Assembly: GCF_013204855.1 (NCBI RefSeq)
Contig: NZ_JABMKZ010000053.1
Span: 1 to 44,084 of the forward strand
DNA length: 44,084 nucleotides
Reading direction: 5' to 3'
Origin: Paenibacillus alba
GTDB taxonomy: Bacteria; Bacillota; Bacilli; Paenibacillales; NBRC-103111
The position numbers and the translations under genes were made by a program. This document shows, in pieces, positions 34,615 to 43,615 of the stretch. The notes beneath the pieces were generated by a model, which searched no databases, was not told the origin of the DNA, and worked only from the letters and a program-made list of their open reading frames with translations. Numbering within the stretch: the first letter of the stretch is position 1; the number at the start of each line of letters is the position of its first letter.

Positions 34615-36444
34615 ATGAACAGCCATGTCATTGGTCCAACCATCCGGACCCGATTTTCATCCAAATCGTTAACCCAACGAATCTTTGTAACCTTCAGCAT
34701 TTTGGTGCTAATTCCGCTTATGATCTCCAGCGTGTATGTCTATCATAACTATTCCAAGAACTTTGAGGAAGAATCTTTCAAGCACATGGATGATTTGGTT
34801 CAAAAATTAAGTGGCGACATGGATAAACTGTACTCAGAAAGCAATAGCTCTCTCATCAGTCTGTGGCTGAATGAGGACATGCAAAACCTGTTGAAATCAC
34901 CCCCAAATGAATGGAATCAACATACGAATGAATATTTGCATCTCTCCCAAAGCATTAACAATGTACTCGGTTGGAGACAAGGAATCGCCGGATTGTTCGT
35001 AATAACTAGTGATGGCGGCATCATACACGAATTCACATCTTCTGCGATCAAAACGGACTTCCCATATGTGCAGACCCCTTTTTATCAAAAAGCCCAGCAC
35101 TATTATGATGCTTTCCTAACCGGTCCCGAGCCTCAAAGCTATGTGAACGGAACACCCGTTTTCTCTGTAACACGCGCCCTTTTCAGCGGTCCTTACCGCA
35201 CTTGGTCTGGCATCATTCGATTGGATTATGAAACCAAAGTCATCAATTCCTTATTCGAAAATAACGGTTCCAGCGATGCCAGCTTTTACTTGGCTATCGA
35301 TGCCGAGAACCGGATCGTTTATCATCCTGATTCCCGCTATATTGGTCAGCAGCTGGACAGCGCTATGGTCCAGGACATCCAAAAGAAAAGCAGCCACTCT
35401 GTCCACTACTTAGGGGAACAACATATTTATGCTGCCCAAACGTCCAAGCTCACCGGATGGACAACCATCGGCCTGCTTCCTGAGACGATTATTCATCAAG
35501 GCGCCGCCGGAATTCTCAAGCCGCTTTTTCTGATTGGCACCCTTTCGCTGCTTATCGTTTTGCTAGTTGCCATGCTGCTAAGCTCTTACATTCTTAAGCC
35601 GCTCCAAAAAATTAATCGAGCCTTGAATCTGCTCGGTAAAGGGGATTTCAGCCCTTTGGAACCCACCGGCATTCCCAAAGAGCTAACCATCCTTGTAGAA
35701 CGCTATAATCTGTCGATCCGCAAATTAAAACAATTAACCGAGGATTTGATCAAGAAGCAAGAAGTTGAGCTTAGAGAGAAGGAAGCCGAACTTATCCAGC
35801 TGCAAGCCCAAATCAATCCGCATTTTCTGTATAACACCTTATCCTGCATTGACAGCTTGGCCGAACAAGAAGGCCAGACGCGCATACGCTCTGTCATCGG
35901 CAACTTGTCAGATTTATTGCGAGCTTCACTCTCCGGGAGAGAACGCATGGTTCCCCTCTACGAGGAACTGCAATTAGTTCATTCCTTCGTCCATATTCAA
36001 AATGAACGCCATGGTGATCGGATCGAAGTGAATTGGGATGTCCCCCCATCTATCCATCAGATGCTTATTCCAAAATTAACTATTCAACCTTTGGTTGAAA
36101 ATGCTTATTTTCATGGCGTTGAGCCCAATCTGGGAAAAGGCATCATTGATGTAGAAGCACGTTTGCTTGACGATCAATTGAGAATCGTTGTCAGAGACAA
36201 CGGAGTTGGCATGGCGCCTCACGTGCTCGAAGAATTCCGCGAGTTCATTGCATCCGACGGCTCGATCCCTAGACCCGCGTCGGTTCAGCGTTACTCTGGT
36301 CTGGAAAATGTGATTCGCAGATTACTGCTCACTTATGAGGAGAATTGCCGAGTTACACTGGAAAGCTCCCTGCATGCAGGAACCTCTATTCAATTTGATA
36401 TTAAGTCTCAGGAATCGGCACCCTCCACTCCTCATATCATGTAA
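34615..36444 (+). CDS. YesM-type sensor histidine kinase
   Basis: 609 residues. Membrane segments at about 24-45 and 300-325 bracket an extracellular dCache-like sensor. A HAMP domain follows (YILKPLQKINRAL near 327). The His_kinase motif LQAQINPHFLYNTL has the phosphorylated H403, and the ATPase domain shows LVENAYFHG and RDNGVGMAP. AGGAGG lies just upstream of the ATG. It should sense extracellular sugar or binding-protein state and phosphorylate the divergent response regulator. Head-to-head arrangement of kinase and regulator is less usual than a shared operon for this family. The cyclase gene begins 40 bp downstream on the same strand. Confidence 0.92.
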   Translation: MNSHVIGPTIRTRFSSKSLTQRIFVTFSILVLIPLMISSVYVYHNYSKNFEEESFKHMDDLVQKLSGDMDKLYSESNSSLISLWLNEDMQNLLKSPPNEWNQHTNEYLHLSQSINNVLGWRQGIAGLFVITSDGGIIHEFTSSAIKTDFPYVQTPFYQKAQHYYDAFLTGPEPQSYVNGTPVFSVTRALFSGPYRTWSGIIRLDYETKVINSLFENNGSSDASFYLAIDAENRIVYHPDSRYIGQQLDSAMVQDIQKKSSHSVHYLGEQHIYAAQTSKLTGWTTIGLLPETIIHQGAAGILKPLFLIGTLSLLIVLLVAMLLSSYILKPLQKINRALNLLGKGDFSPLEPTGIPKELTILVERYNLSIRKLKQLTEDLIKKQEVELREKEAELIQLQAQINPHFLYNTLSCIDSLAEQEGQTRIRSVIGNLSDLLRASLSGRERMVPLYEELQLVHSFVHIQNERHGDRIEVNWDVPPSIHQMLIPKLTIQPLVENAYFHGVEPNLGKGIIDVEARLLDDQLRIVVRDNGVGMAPHVLEEFREFIASDGSIPRPASVQRYSGLENVIRRLLLTYEENCRVTLESSLHAGTSIQFDIKSQESAPSTPHIM

Positions 36445-36484
36445 AGATCCATAAATCCGTTCGGAAATGGCAGGAGGAACGTTC

Positions 36485-38410
36485 ATGCCTGTTTGGGCTC
36501 AAGTGAATGAGGAAATTCACCGTATGACCGAGATGCTTTCGGGTATGCAGCGGGATGACGGCAGTTGGCGATTTTGCTTCGAAAATGGCATTTTGACCGA
36601 TGCTTATCTAATTATTGTGCTCCGCACGTTGGAGCTTCCGCATGAAGAGCTGATCCAACAATTGCACGCAAGGATTATCAGCAAGCAGGAGAAGAATGGC
36701 GCTTGGAAGGTTTATGCCGACGAAGAAGATGGCAATCTTGATACCACTGTGTATGCCTACTACGCGCTGCTGTTTGCCGGTTATAGCTCAAAAACAGACG
36801 AAACCATGGAGAAAGCGGCACAGTTTATCAGATCCAAGGGCGGGCTTGGCCAAGTGAAGAACTTGCTGACACAAGCTTTTTTGGCAGCTACGGGACAGTC
36901 CCCATGGCCGGCTACGCTCAGGATTCCTCTGGAGTTTCTTTTATTGCCAGCCTCCTCGCCCATTAGCTTCTTTGATTTCTCTAATTATGCTCGCATTCAC
37001 TTTGTGCCTATCTTGCTCATGGTGAGTCTCCAATCCCCGTTGAGGACGAAAGCTACACCCGATTTATCGAACTTATCCAATAACTACACAGGTTCTCCCT
37101 CAAGGCATCATCCTATGAAGGAGAACAAGGAGACGACACCTGAACTGTACCGGCTTTTCGATGAAATTCACAACGGAATCAAGCATTTAGCCAGCCTGCC
37201 CGGACAACTTCATAAGCAGGCTGTTAAGTACGCCGAACAATATATGCTTGAGCGTATTGAATCAAATGGAACACTGTTCAGCTATGCGAGCAGCACCCTG
37301 CTGATGATGATGGCACTCGCCATGCTTGGCTACGACAAGCATCATCCCGTTATGACAGCCGCCCTGCGCGGACTTTTGTCGATGATGTGGTATTCCGATG
37401 CACATACCATCACAGAAGTTCACCTTCAGAATTCGCCTTCGACCATCTGGGATACCGCCTTGCTTTCCTATGCCTTGCAGCAGGCTGGTACTTCGCCCAA
37501 CCATGCTGCTATCCGCCAATCGGTCCATTACCTGCGTCATAGGCAGCATACAAAAAAGGGAGACTGGAGCATCCATGCACCGTACACGGTTCCGGGCGGC
37601 TGGGGGTTCTCCGAGTCTAATACGATCAATCCAGACGTCGATGACACGACTGCTGCTTTGCGGGCTATTCACGGTACAGTGCTCCATGAGCCTACCTACC
37701 AAGATGCCTGGAACCGCGGCTTGAACTGGGTATTGTCCATGCAGAATAGAGATGGAGGCTGGCCGGCATTTGAGAAAGGCATCACCAATAAGCTGCTCGC
37801 CAAGCTGCCTGTTGACGGCGCCTCCGCGGCAGCTATTGATCCGTCGACCGCCGATTTGACGGGAAGAACGTTGGAATTTCTCGGCGCGACGGCCGGTCTT
37901 GACATGCGGCACCGATTCATACGCAGAGGAACAGATTGGCTGCTGGAGAACCAGGAAGCAGATGGTTCTTGGTTCGGCCGCTGGGGAATTTGCTACATTT
38001 ATGGCACATGGTCAGCATTAACCGGCTTAATGGCCGTCAAAGCAGACCCCGAGCTGCCAGCAGTGAGGAAAGCCGTCGACTGGCTGCTCAGCATCCAGAA
38101 TGATGACGGTGGCTGGGGCGAATCCTGCAGCAGCGATTGTCTAGAGCGCTATGTTCCGCTCGGCGCCAGCACGCCTTCCCAAACCGCTTGGGCGCTGGAT
38201 GCCCTCACGGCTGTACATCCAAAACCCCTGCCAGCCATGGAACGCGGCCTTGAGCAATTGCTTCACCAGCTGCACAAGGATGACTGGACCACTCGCTATC
38301 CAACCGGAGCCGGATTACCCGGCAGCGTCTATACGCATTATCACAGCTACCGCCACATTTGGCCGCTTATTGCGCTCACTCAGTACAGGAAGAAATACGA
38401 GACGTTGTGA
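36485..38410 (+). CDS. sqhC: Squalene-hopene / sporulenol-type triterpene cyclase
   Basis: 641 residues from the ATG at 36485, chosen because AGGAGG is seven bases upstream. The catalytic acid motif DxDD is D384-V-D386-D387, close to its place in known bacterial cyclases. QW repeats are seen as MQNRDGGWPAF near 420, NQEADGSWFGRWG near 488 and IQNDDGGWGES near 537, plus N-terminal MQRDDGSW near 21. The enzyme cyclises squalene to hopene or, as in Bacillus SqhC, a C35 tetraprenyl-curcumene to sporulenol. No squalene synthesis genes are nearby. It may be co-transcribed with the upstream kinase. No terminator is obvious before the G-rich repeats that follow. Confidence 0.85.
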   Translation: MPVWAQVNEEIHRMTEMLSGMQRDDGSWRFCFENGILTDAYLIIVLRTLELPHEELIQQLHARIISKQEKNGAWKVYADEEDGNLDTTVYAYYALLFAGYSSKTDETMEKAAQFIRSKGGLGQVKNLLTQAFLAATGQSPWPATLRIPLEFLLLPASSPISFFDFSNYARIHFVPILLMVSLQSPLRTKATPDLSNLSNNYTGSPSRHHPMKENKETTPELYRLFDEIHNGIKHLASLPGQLHKQAVKYAEQYMLERIESNGTLFSYASSTLLMMMALAMLGYDKHHPVMTAALRGLLSMMWYSDAHTITEVHLQNSPSTIWDTALLSYALQQAGTSPNHAAIRQSVHYLRHRQHTKKGDWSIHAPYTVPGGWGFSESNTINPDVDDTTAALRAIHGTVLHEPTYQDAWNRGLNWVLSMQNRDGGWPAFEKGITNKLLAKLPVDGASAAAIDPSTADLTGRTLEFLGATAGLDMRHRFIRRGTDWLLENQEADGSWFGRWGICYIYGTWSALTGLMAVKADPELPAVRKAVDWLLSIQNDDGGWGESCSSDCLERYVPLGASTPSQTAWALDALTAVHPKPLPAMERGLEQLLHQLHKDDWTTRYPTGAGLPGSVYTHYHSYRHIWPLIALTQYRKKYETL

Positions 38411-38439
38411 AGGGAGTCTTGTCTTCGGAAGGAGTTTCT

Positions 38440-38960
38440 AGTTGGTTGGGGGTTGGCGGATAGTTGGTTACTGGAGGACTGTTGGTTGGGGTGCTCGGAT
38501 ATTCGTTGACTGTTGAACGGACGGTTGGTTGGGGTTGCCGCATATTCGTTGGCTGTTAGCGGACGGTTGCTTGGGGTTGATGGATATTTGTTGGCTGTTG
38601 GCGGACGGTTGCTTGGGGTTGATGGATATTTGTTGGCTGTTGGCGGACGGTTGCTTGGGGTTGATGGATATTTGTTGGCTGGTGGCGGACGGTTGCTTGG
38701 GGTTTGGCGGATATTCGGCTGTTGGCGGACTGTTGGTTGGGGTTGCCACATATTCGTTGACTATTAGCTGACTGTTGGTTGGGGTTGATGGATATTTGTT
38801 GGCTGGTGGCGGGCGGTTGCTTGGGGTTTGCGGATATTCGTTGGCTGTTGCCTGACTGTTGGCTGGGCTTGCGGATATTTGTTGGTTGTTAGCGGACTGT
38901 TGGCTGGGGTTGCGGATATTAGTTGGCTGTTGGCTGACTGTTGCTTGGGGTTGGCGGGTT
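38440..38960. repeat. G-rich 42-bp minisatellite downstream of the cyclase gene
   Basis: About twelve copies of a unit around GGACGGTTGCTTGGGGTTG, then ATGGATATTTGTTGGCTGTTGGC. The four central copies (cores at 38560, 38602, 38644, 38686) are exactly 42 bp apart; outer ones vary by a few bases. The plus strand is strongly G/T-rich, with GG and GGGG tracts spaced to allow two-layer G-quadruplexes in DNA or in read-through RNA. Long proline-rich open frames on the minus strand are by-products: they have no ribosome binding site, and units of 40 bp break the frame. From 38961 to 39171 I see nothing else. Confidence 0.9.
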
Positions 38961-39171
38961 TTAGTAGAATCTCGATAGTGTCTTGATGGCATGTTAGTGG
39001 GCTTTTGGAGACTTTGGCGGGAGTCTGTCTGGGGTTTCCGCTTGTTTATGGGTTTCCAGCACCTGTTTGAGCGTTTTTCGAGATTTTCGAAGTTTGTTTA
39101 AACAGTCAGGAGATAGGTTTCCTGTCGTTTGCCCATATAACAGGCGCGCTGCCGCTCATCGGTTTTGAAAG

Positions 39172-39349
39172 CCTGCGAAAATGCAGGCTTTTTCAATGAA
39201 ATTACCTAGAAAGAGGAAAAGCCTGCTAAAGTGCAGGCTTTTCCAGCCAATTCGTCCCGAAATCCCAAAACAGTCTCAAAAGCCTGTATAATCGCAGGAA
39301 TATCGAAGTTTTGGAGCTATCGAGCCGTAAAAGCATGCACTTTTGCAGG
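39172..39349. repeat. Four-palindrome element, complete copy 3
   Basis: Cores start at 39172 (CCTGC-GAAAAT-GCAGG), 39222 (CCTGC-TAAAGT-GCAGG), 39283 (CCTGT-ATAATC-GCAGG) and 39334 (CATGC-ACTTTT-GCAGG). Spacings are 50, 61 and 51 bp. Symmetric pair first, altered pair second, so it has the opposite orientation to copies 1 and 2. It lies between the converging cyclase and metallophosphoesterase genes. In 39350-39583 I see no gene or clear signal. Confidence 0.85.
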
Positions 39350-39583
39350 TTTTCTCCAATCACCGTCGCAGTCTTCATATACCAGCAGCGTTCACAAGCC
39401 ATCACCATTCTCATAAACCCACTGCGTTATAGTCATCACTACTCTCGTATACCCGCAAAGCCAACAAGCGGCCACTGGGTTTAAATCCTCTCTTTCGGCC
39501 AAGCTTTCACGCATTTATTGGAGCAAATCTCCCGTATTTTGGTCATAACTCCCTGAAATGATTTAAATGCTGATCTTTGCCTA

Positions 39584-40534
39584 CTAACTGCCGTGTACAT
39601 GCTCCGGCTGCTGTTCAATGACGCTGCCATCCGCCAAGCGCAGCCAAGTTTCAAACTCGCGTTGTCCTTCTGTCAAACGAATCAGTCTCGCACCTCTGGC
39701 AAAACCCTCTTGGCCATACGTGTTATACCCCGTCGCTCTGCCATAACAGAGGCGAATGCCGTGAAGATTTCCCCAGTAATCATTCACATGATCATGTCCG
39801 GCAAACGTCCCCACGACATCGCCCATTTCCAGCATAGCTGCGAACATGCCCGCATTCACCTTGGCGCAGCATACAGGCTCAAACTTATTGCCATAGCACG
39901 TTTGGCTTTCCCATACTTCCTTGTATTCCGGAAGTGGAATATGAAAAAACGCCAACGCAGGCACAGAAGCTGAGCGGTCCTGCGGCATAATTCTCAGGGA
40001 TTCTTCTGTATACCAGTGGATTTGATCCCGCTGAATCCAGTCATACCCGCCAATATGAGGATACGGAGATAAATTGCCTGAATCAAAGAAATACATCACA
40101 GCACCAGTCTCACCCTGGCTATTCTTCACTTGAATCGAATAATTGCCTACACCATGAAGCTCCTCTAGTCCCGCTTGAGCAACAGTATGGTTATGCTCAC
40201 ATACAACTTCCATGAGCTGTTCTCTGGTTATGCGGCTTTCTGTATCATGATTGCCAAAAACAACAGCCCATTTGATGCCGCGTGATTCCACAGCCTGAAC
40301 AGCCTCTCGAAACGCCTTAGCAGGCTCTTCGCAGGCAGAATCTCCTGGCTTGATATATCCTGTATAAATCACATCGCCCGTGAACACGACAAGATCCGGA
40401 CGTTCTGCATCCAGCACTTGTTCCATCAGCTTCCTTGACAGCTGGTCTTCATTTCCACCCTCTTTCCAATGGATGTCTGTAAATTGGGCAATCGTAAAGG
40501 TACGATCCTCGCAAAAAGTTAGTTGAGCAGGCAT
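39584..40534 (-). CDS. Calcineurin-like metallophosphoesterase
   Basis: 316 residues, no signal peptide. The five metal-binding blocks are in order: FTDIHW near 18, VVFTGDVIY near 50, VFGNHDTES near 93, FFHIPLPE near 197 and GTFAGHDHVNDYWG near 243. This is the arrangement of the purple-acid-phosphatase-like/DUF family of bacterial phosphodiesterases. The substrate is unknown (phosphomonoester, phosphodiester or nucleotide). It is a single gene, divergent from the HAD phosphatase across an AT-rich region. Confidence 0.88.
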   Translation of the reverse strand: MPAQLTFCEDRTFTIAQFTDIHWKEGGNEDQLSRKLMEQVLDAERPDLVVFTGDVIYTGYIKPGDSACEEPAKAFREAVQAVESRGIKWAVVFGNHDTESRITREQLMEVVCEHNHTVAQAGLEELHGVGNYSIQVKNSQGETGAVMYFFDSGNLSPYPHIGGYDWIQRDQIHWYTEESLRIMPQDRSASVPALAFFHIPLPEYKEVWESQTCYGNKFEPVCCAKVNAGMFAAMLEMGDVVGTFAGHDHVNDYWGNLHGIRLCYGRATGYNTYGQEGFARGARLIRLTEGQREFETWLRLADGSVIEQQPEHVHGS

Positions 40535-40592
40535 GTTGCATCCCCTTTGTAATTGTTGTTTGTTGACCGTTTATTCATTATAATGTGGTTTA

Positions 40593-40622
40593 ATCATATT
40601 TTAAATTTCGTTGAATTGTCAA
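40593..40622 (-). promoter_or_regulatory. Possible promoter of the metallophosphoesterase gene
   Basis: On the minus strand TTGACA (40622-40617), 18 bases, TATGAT (40598-40593). Both boxes are close to consensus; the start codon is about 60 bases downstream. Confidence 0.5.
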
Positions 40623-40753
40623 CCTCTAAAATGCAAAAACAAAGTCCAGACATGCTGTCAAAGCTTATTTTCATGAAAGAATCAAACTCTCATTGAAGGA
40701 TGCTAGAAACAAATTAATTGTTTATTCTTCTTTAATCTTCTTTTATTTTGTTG

Positions 40754-40782
40754 TTGATTATTACGATATCGTGTTGTAAATT
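40754..40782 (+). promoter_or_regulatory. Possible promoter of the HAD phosphatase gene
   Basis: TTGATT (40754-40759), 17 bases containing the palindrome ACGATATCGT, then TAAATT (40777-40782), about 30 bases before the GTG start. Confidence 0.4.
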
Positions 40783-40811
40783 GAAAGTAATGGCAAGAAA
40801 GGAATGATGAC

Positions 40812-41606
40812 GTGAGTACCTTGAAATCAATTATTTTTGATCTCGATAATACCTTGCTTTGGGATGAACGAAGCATTGATGAGGCGTTTCAAGCAACCTG
40901 TGGGGTAGTTGAACAAGAAACAGGTGTCAGCGCTGAACACTTTGAACACATCGTTCGCCAAACGGCGAAGCAATTATTCGAGCAATCTGATATTTTTGCC
41001 TGGGCGGACATGATTGAGGTCACTGATCTTGAAGCACTTTGGGGCAACTTTACTGCGCAGCATACGGCTCCCTTGAAAAAATTAAGCGAAATGGCCCCGG
41101 AATACCAAAGAGAGACCTGGTTTCTAAGTTTGCAGCAAGCAGGAATTGAACACCCTGGCCTCGATGTGCGTTTGGCACGAATGTTTGCTGCGGAAAGAAG
41201 GAAGAGGCCACTCGTATACGCGGATACCCTAGAGGTATTACATGTATTGCGCAGCCGCTACTCGCTGGTCATGATGACGAATGGCTCGCCCGATTTGCAG
41301 CAAGAAAAAATAGACAGCATCCCAGGCTTATCCGACTATTTTGATCACATTATCATCTCGGGTACGTTCGGCGTTGGAAAGCCTGACTCATCTATATTCG
41401 AACATGCCTTGAAACTGCTTGGCCTAACCCCTCAAGAAACGATCATGATCGGCGACAATCTAAATACGGATATCCTCGGAGCCCAAAGTGTCGGCATGTC
41501 GACGGTTTGGATCAATCATCATCATGCAGAAGCGCCGGCAGATCGCAAGCCTACTTTTGAAATTAGATGTATTTCCGAGCTCCCCGCTACTATCCAGACC
41601 ATATAG
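40812..41606 (+). CDS. HAD-superfamily phosphatase (YjjG/phosphoglycolate phosphatase-like)
   Basis: 264 residues starting with GTG, AAAGGAA about seven bases upstream. Motif I is FDLDNTLL with nucleophile D10 and D12. An alpha-helical cap follows. Motif II is MMTNGSP near 154, motif III VGKPDSSIF near 190, motif IV IGDNLNTDI near 214. It hydrolyses a small phosphorylated metabolite such as a nucleotide, phosphoglycolate or sugar phosphate; these cannot be separated by sequence alone. It is monocistronic and ends at a bidirectional terminator. Confidence 0.88.
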   Translation: MSTLKSIIFDLDNTLLWDERSIDEAFQATCGVVEQETGVSAEHFEHIVRQTAKQLFEQSDIFAWADMIEVTDLEALWGNFTAQHTAPLKKLSEMAPEYQRETWFLSLQQAGIEHPGLDVRLARMFAAERRKRPLVYADTLEVLHVLRSRYSLVMMTNGSPDLQQEKIDSIPGLSDYFDHIIISGTFGVGKPDSSIFEHALKLLGLTPQETIMIGDNLNTDILGAQSVGMSTVWINHHHAEAPADRKPTFEIRCISELPATIQTI

Positions 41607-41630
41607 TTCAGCCAAAGCTGCATAACACAC

Positions 41631-41672
41631 AAAAAAGGTTCAGCCAGATGAGTTATCGGCCGAACCTTTTTT
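41631..41672. terminator. Bidirectional terminator between HAD and DeoR genes
   Basis: AAAAAAGGTTC and GAACCTTTTTT form the stem, with GCC/GGC extending it. The A-run on one side and T-run on the other serve the converging genes ending at 41606 and 41672. Confidence 0.85.
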
Positions 41673-42478
41673 CATGCTTCGCTGACAATCCAGTGCACAC
41701 CCTTCTGCTCCATGATATCTTTCCAATCCTTCGGATACGGTTGGTCAGATACGATGATATCCACGTCTTCCAAGGGGGCGATTAGGGAAAATGCTTGAAC
41801 GCCGATTTTCGATTGATCGGCAAGTACAATAACTTCCTGCGCCGATTTGGCGAACTGTTTGGAGATATAAGCTTCATTCATGTCGTAATCGGTAATACCG
41901 CCGGAGAGCGACAGCCCCCCTACCGACAGAAAGGCTTTGTTCAGGAAGAAATTCCCCATCATTTGCTCGCACAAAGGGCCTGTAACCGATTGCTGTTCAG
42001 GATTCAACTGCCCCCCCAGCATGAATACTTTTCCCGAGAAAAGATGATTGTTAAGTGCTTCCGATAAATAAGAAGCGATGGATAAGGAATGAGTAAGAAT
42101 CGTCAAGTTCCGCTTGCCTGTTAAAGCTTTTGCTACTTCTAATACCGTTGTCCCGACGTCCAGCGCGATCGTATCGCCATTTTCGATCAACTCGGCAGCC
42201 CGTACACCGATTTTCTTTTTGGCGTCGGTATATAATTGTGTTCTTTGCTGATAAGGAGGTTCTCCATGCTCATAGCCAGAACGTACGGCCCCGCCGTATA
42301 CCCGACTCAGCTTGCCTTCCGATTCCAAAATATCCAGATCGCGGCGAATCGTTTCCGAGGAAACGCCCAGCTGTTCAGCCATTGGAAGAACTTTTACTTT
42401 ACCTTCGCGAAATAAAACCTGCAGGATCAATTCTTTTCTTTCCTGGGCAAGAAGCGACAAAGCAAACACCACCATCAA
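41672..42478 (-). CDS. DeoR-family transcription regulator
   Basis: 268 residues as written. The winged helix-turn-helix is at about 12-65 (ILQVLFREGKVKVLPMAEQL...SSETIRRDLDILESEGK). The sensor domain has LDVGTTVLEVAKAL near 110, LTHSLSIASYL and LADQSKIGVQAFSL. The first ATG lacks a ribosome binding site; a TTG six codons later has GGTGGTG upstream and may be the true start. It has no operon partner, so its target is not visible; neighbours are a HAD phosphatase and an MgtC-like protein. Paralogous to, but clearly different from, the DeoR protein at 21471. Confidence 0.85.
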   Translation of the reverse strand: MMVVFALSLLAQERKELILQVLFREGKVKVLPMAEQLGVSSETIRRDLDILESEGKLSRVYGGAVRSGYEHGEPPYQQRTQLYTDAKKKIGVRAAELIENGDTIALDVGTTVLEVAKALTGKRNLTILTHSLSIASYLSEALNNHLFSGKVFMLGGQLNPEQQSVTGPLCEQMMGNFFLNKAFLSVGGLSLSGGITDYDMNEAYISKQFAKSAQEVIVLADQSKIGVQAFSLIAPLEDVDIIVSDQPYPKDWKDIMEQKGVHWIVSEA

Positions 42479-42568
42479 TTAAATTAAAAAAACCAAGTAT
42501 GCCAAGTTTATTATAACGGATTTACCAGGAAAATTATAGAATTTGCAGAAGCAGCAAAAAACGGAAGG

Positions 42569-43300
42569 CTATGAGGCAAATGAGACCGTTTCCAAGCCTT
42601 GAACACCCTCGAGTGAAGTTAGAAACATCAAGGCTTCTTCGAAACGTTTTGGCTGCTTTATTTTAATTTGCATGCGGATTTTAACCAACTGAACATATTC
42701 TTCGCTAGTAGGATTGTTTTCATTTTCAACGACGATTTTGTGAATCCGAATGCCATAACCATTCATTTGATCAATGATGTGATGAAGCCGGGCTGTCTTT
42801 TGCTCAATATTCAATAAAATTTCACGGCTTGTTTTCGATTTCGAGAAAACCGACTCCAGCTTGTTTAGAAAAAACAAGCAAATCACAACAAGCGCCGTCG
42901 CAACAGAAGCGCCGAAATAAAAACCAGCCCCGACAGACAAACCAATAGCCGCAACAACCCAAAGCGAAGCCGCCGTCGTCAAGCCCGATACGGAAAAGCC
43001 ATTTCTCATAATCGTCCCCGCACCGAGGAAACCGATTCCGCTGATGACTTGGGCCGCGAGACGAGCAGGGTCCAATCTCACATTGGGTTCGTTCGCAAAT
43101 TCAGCGAAGCCGTACATCGATAACAGGACAATCATGGTCGAACCGATGCATACGAGAATATGAGTGCGAAACCCTGCCGAATGTCCTCCCATTTCCCTCT
43201 CAAATCCAACTAACCCGCCCAAAACCAGCGCAAGAACCAAACGAAACGTTAACTCCCAATAATCAATATGCCAAATTGCAGGATTAGAAACAAGCGGCAT
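42569..43300 (-). CDS. MgtC/SapB-family membrane protein
   Basis: 243 residues. Four to five membrane segments lie in the first 145. The family signature is GGLVGFEREMGGHSAGFRTH near 28-47, then VCIGSTMIV, ISGIGFLGAGTIMRNG near 88 and TTAASLWVVAAIG near 107. A cytoplasmic ACT-like C-terminal domain (about 155-243) is present. In pathogens MgtC affects magnesium starvation and ATP synthase; in Bacillota the role is unclear. GGGGGAG is nine bases before the ATG. No magnesium riboswitch could be recognised upstream. Confidence 0.88.
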   Translation of the reverse strand: MPLVSNPAIWHIDYWELTFRLVLALVLGGLVGFEREMGGHSAGFRTHILVCIGSTMIVLLSMYGFAEFANEPNVRLDPARLAAQVISGIGFLGAGTIMRNGFSVSGLTTAASLWVVAAIGLSVGAGFYFGASVATALVVICLFFLNKLESVFSKSKTSREILLNIEQKTARLHHIIDQMNGYGIRIHKIVVENENNPTSEEYVQLVKIRMQIKIKQPKRFEEALMFLTSLEGVQGLETVSFAS

Positions 43301-43351
43301 GTCAGCTTCACTCCCCCTAAAATGTTTATTGTTCTTTCATAATGTTGATTA

Positions 43352-43375
43352 TTGTGAATTCATGTTGTTTCACAA
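43352..43375. promoter_or_regulatory. Inverted repeat upstream of the MgtC-like gene
   Basis: TTGTGAA and TTCACAA are separated by 10 bp, about 55 bp upstream of the start codon, within an AT-rich promoter-like region. It could be a repressor site; no regulator is assigned. Otherwise 43376-43567 shows nothing recognisable. Confidence 0.3.
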
Positions 43376-43567
43376 ATTTTAAGCAACGTCTTTGGAAAAA
43401 TCAATCGGTATTTTATGTCGCGTCTCTGTAGAACATTGGCGATAGGGGGAGTACCTCGGCAAATGGAATACCATCCACGTCCCTACCTAGTTTGATATTA
43501 TTGCGTCGCTCGCACACTATCGTTGTCCAGCAGCGTCTTTTAACGTGTGTTTTTGGCTACAGTGTCA

Positions 43568-43609
43568 GGCACGGTGGCGCGAGGCATAGTGGCACGGTGG
43601 CACCGTGCC
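43568..43609. repeat. Perfect palindrome with adjacent direct copy
   Basis: GGCACGGTGGCACCGTGCC (43591-43609) is a perfect 9-1-9 palindrome. Its left part, GGCACGGTGGC, also occurs at 43568. It stands seven bases before palindrome copy 4. Confidence 0.7.
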
Positions 43610-43615
43610 AGAAAA

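Noticed and set aside
38380..38992. Proline-rich repeat proteins on the minus strand across the 42-bp minisatellite
   Set aside because: No ribosome binding site, two overlapping frames equally open, and units of 40 bp shift the frame. The pattern is explained by the G/T-rich DNA repeat.
43301..43450. Magnesium (M-box) riboswitch upstream of the MgtC-like gene
   Set aside because: A CCAAAGACG-like string occurs on the minus strand, but the other conserved blocks and the pairing pattern could not be found.
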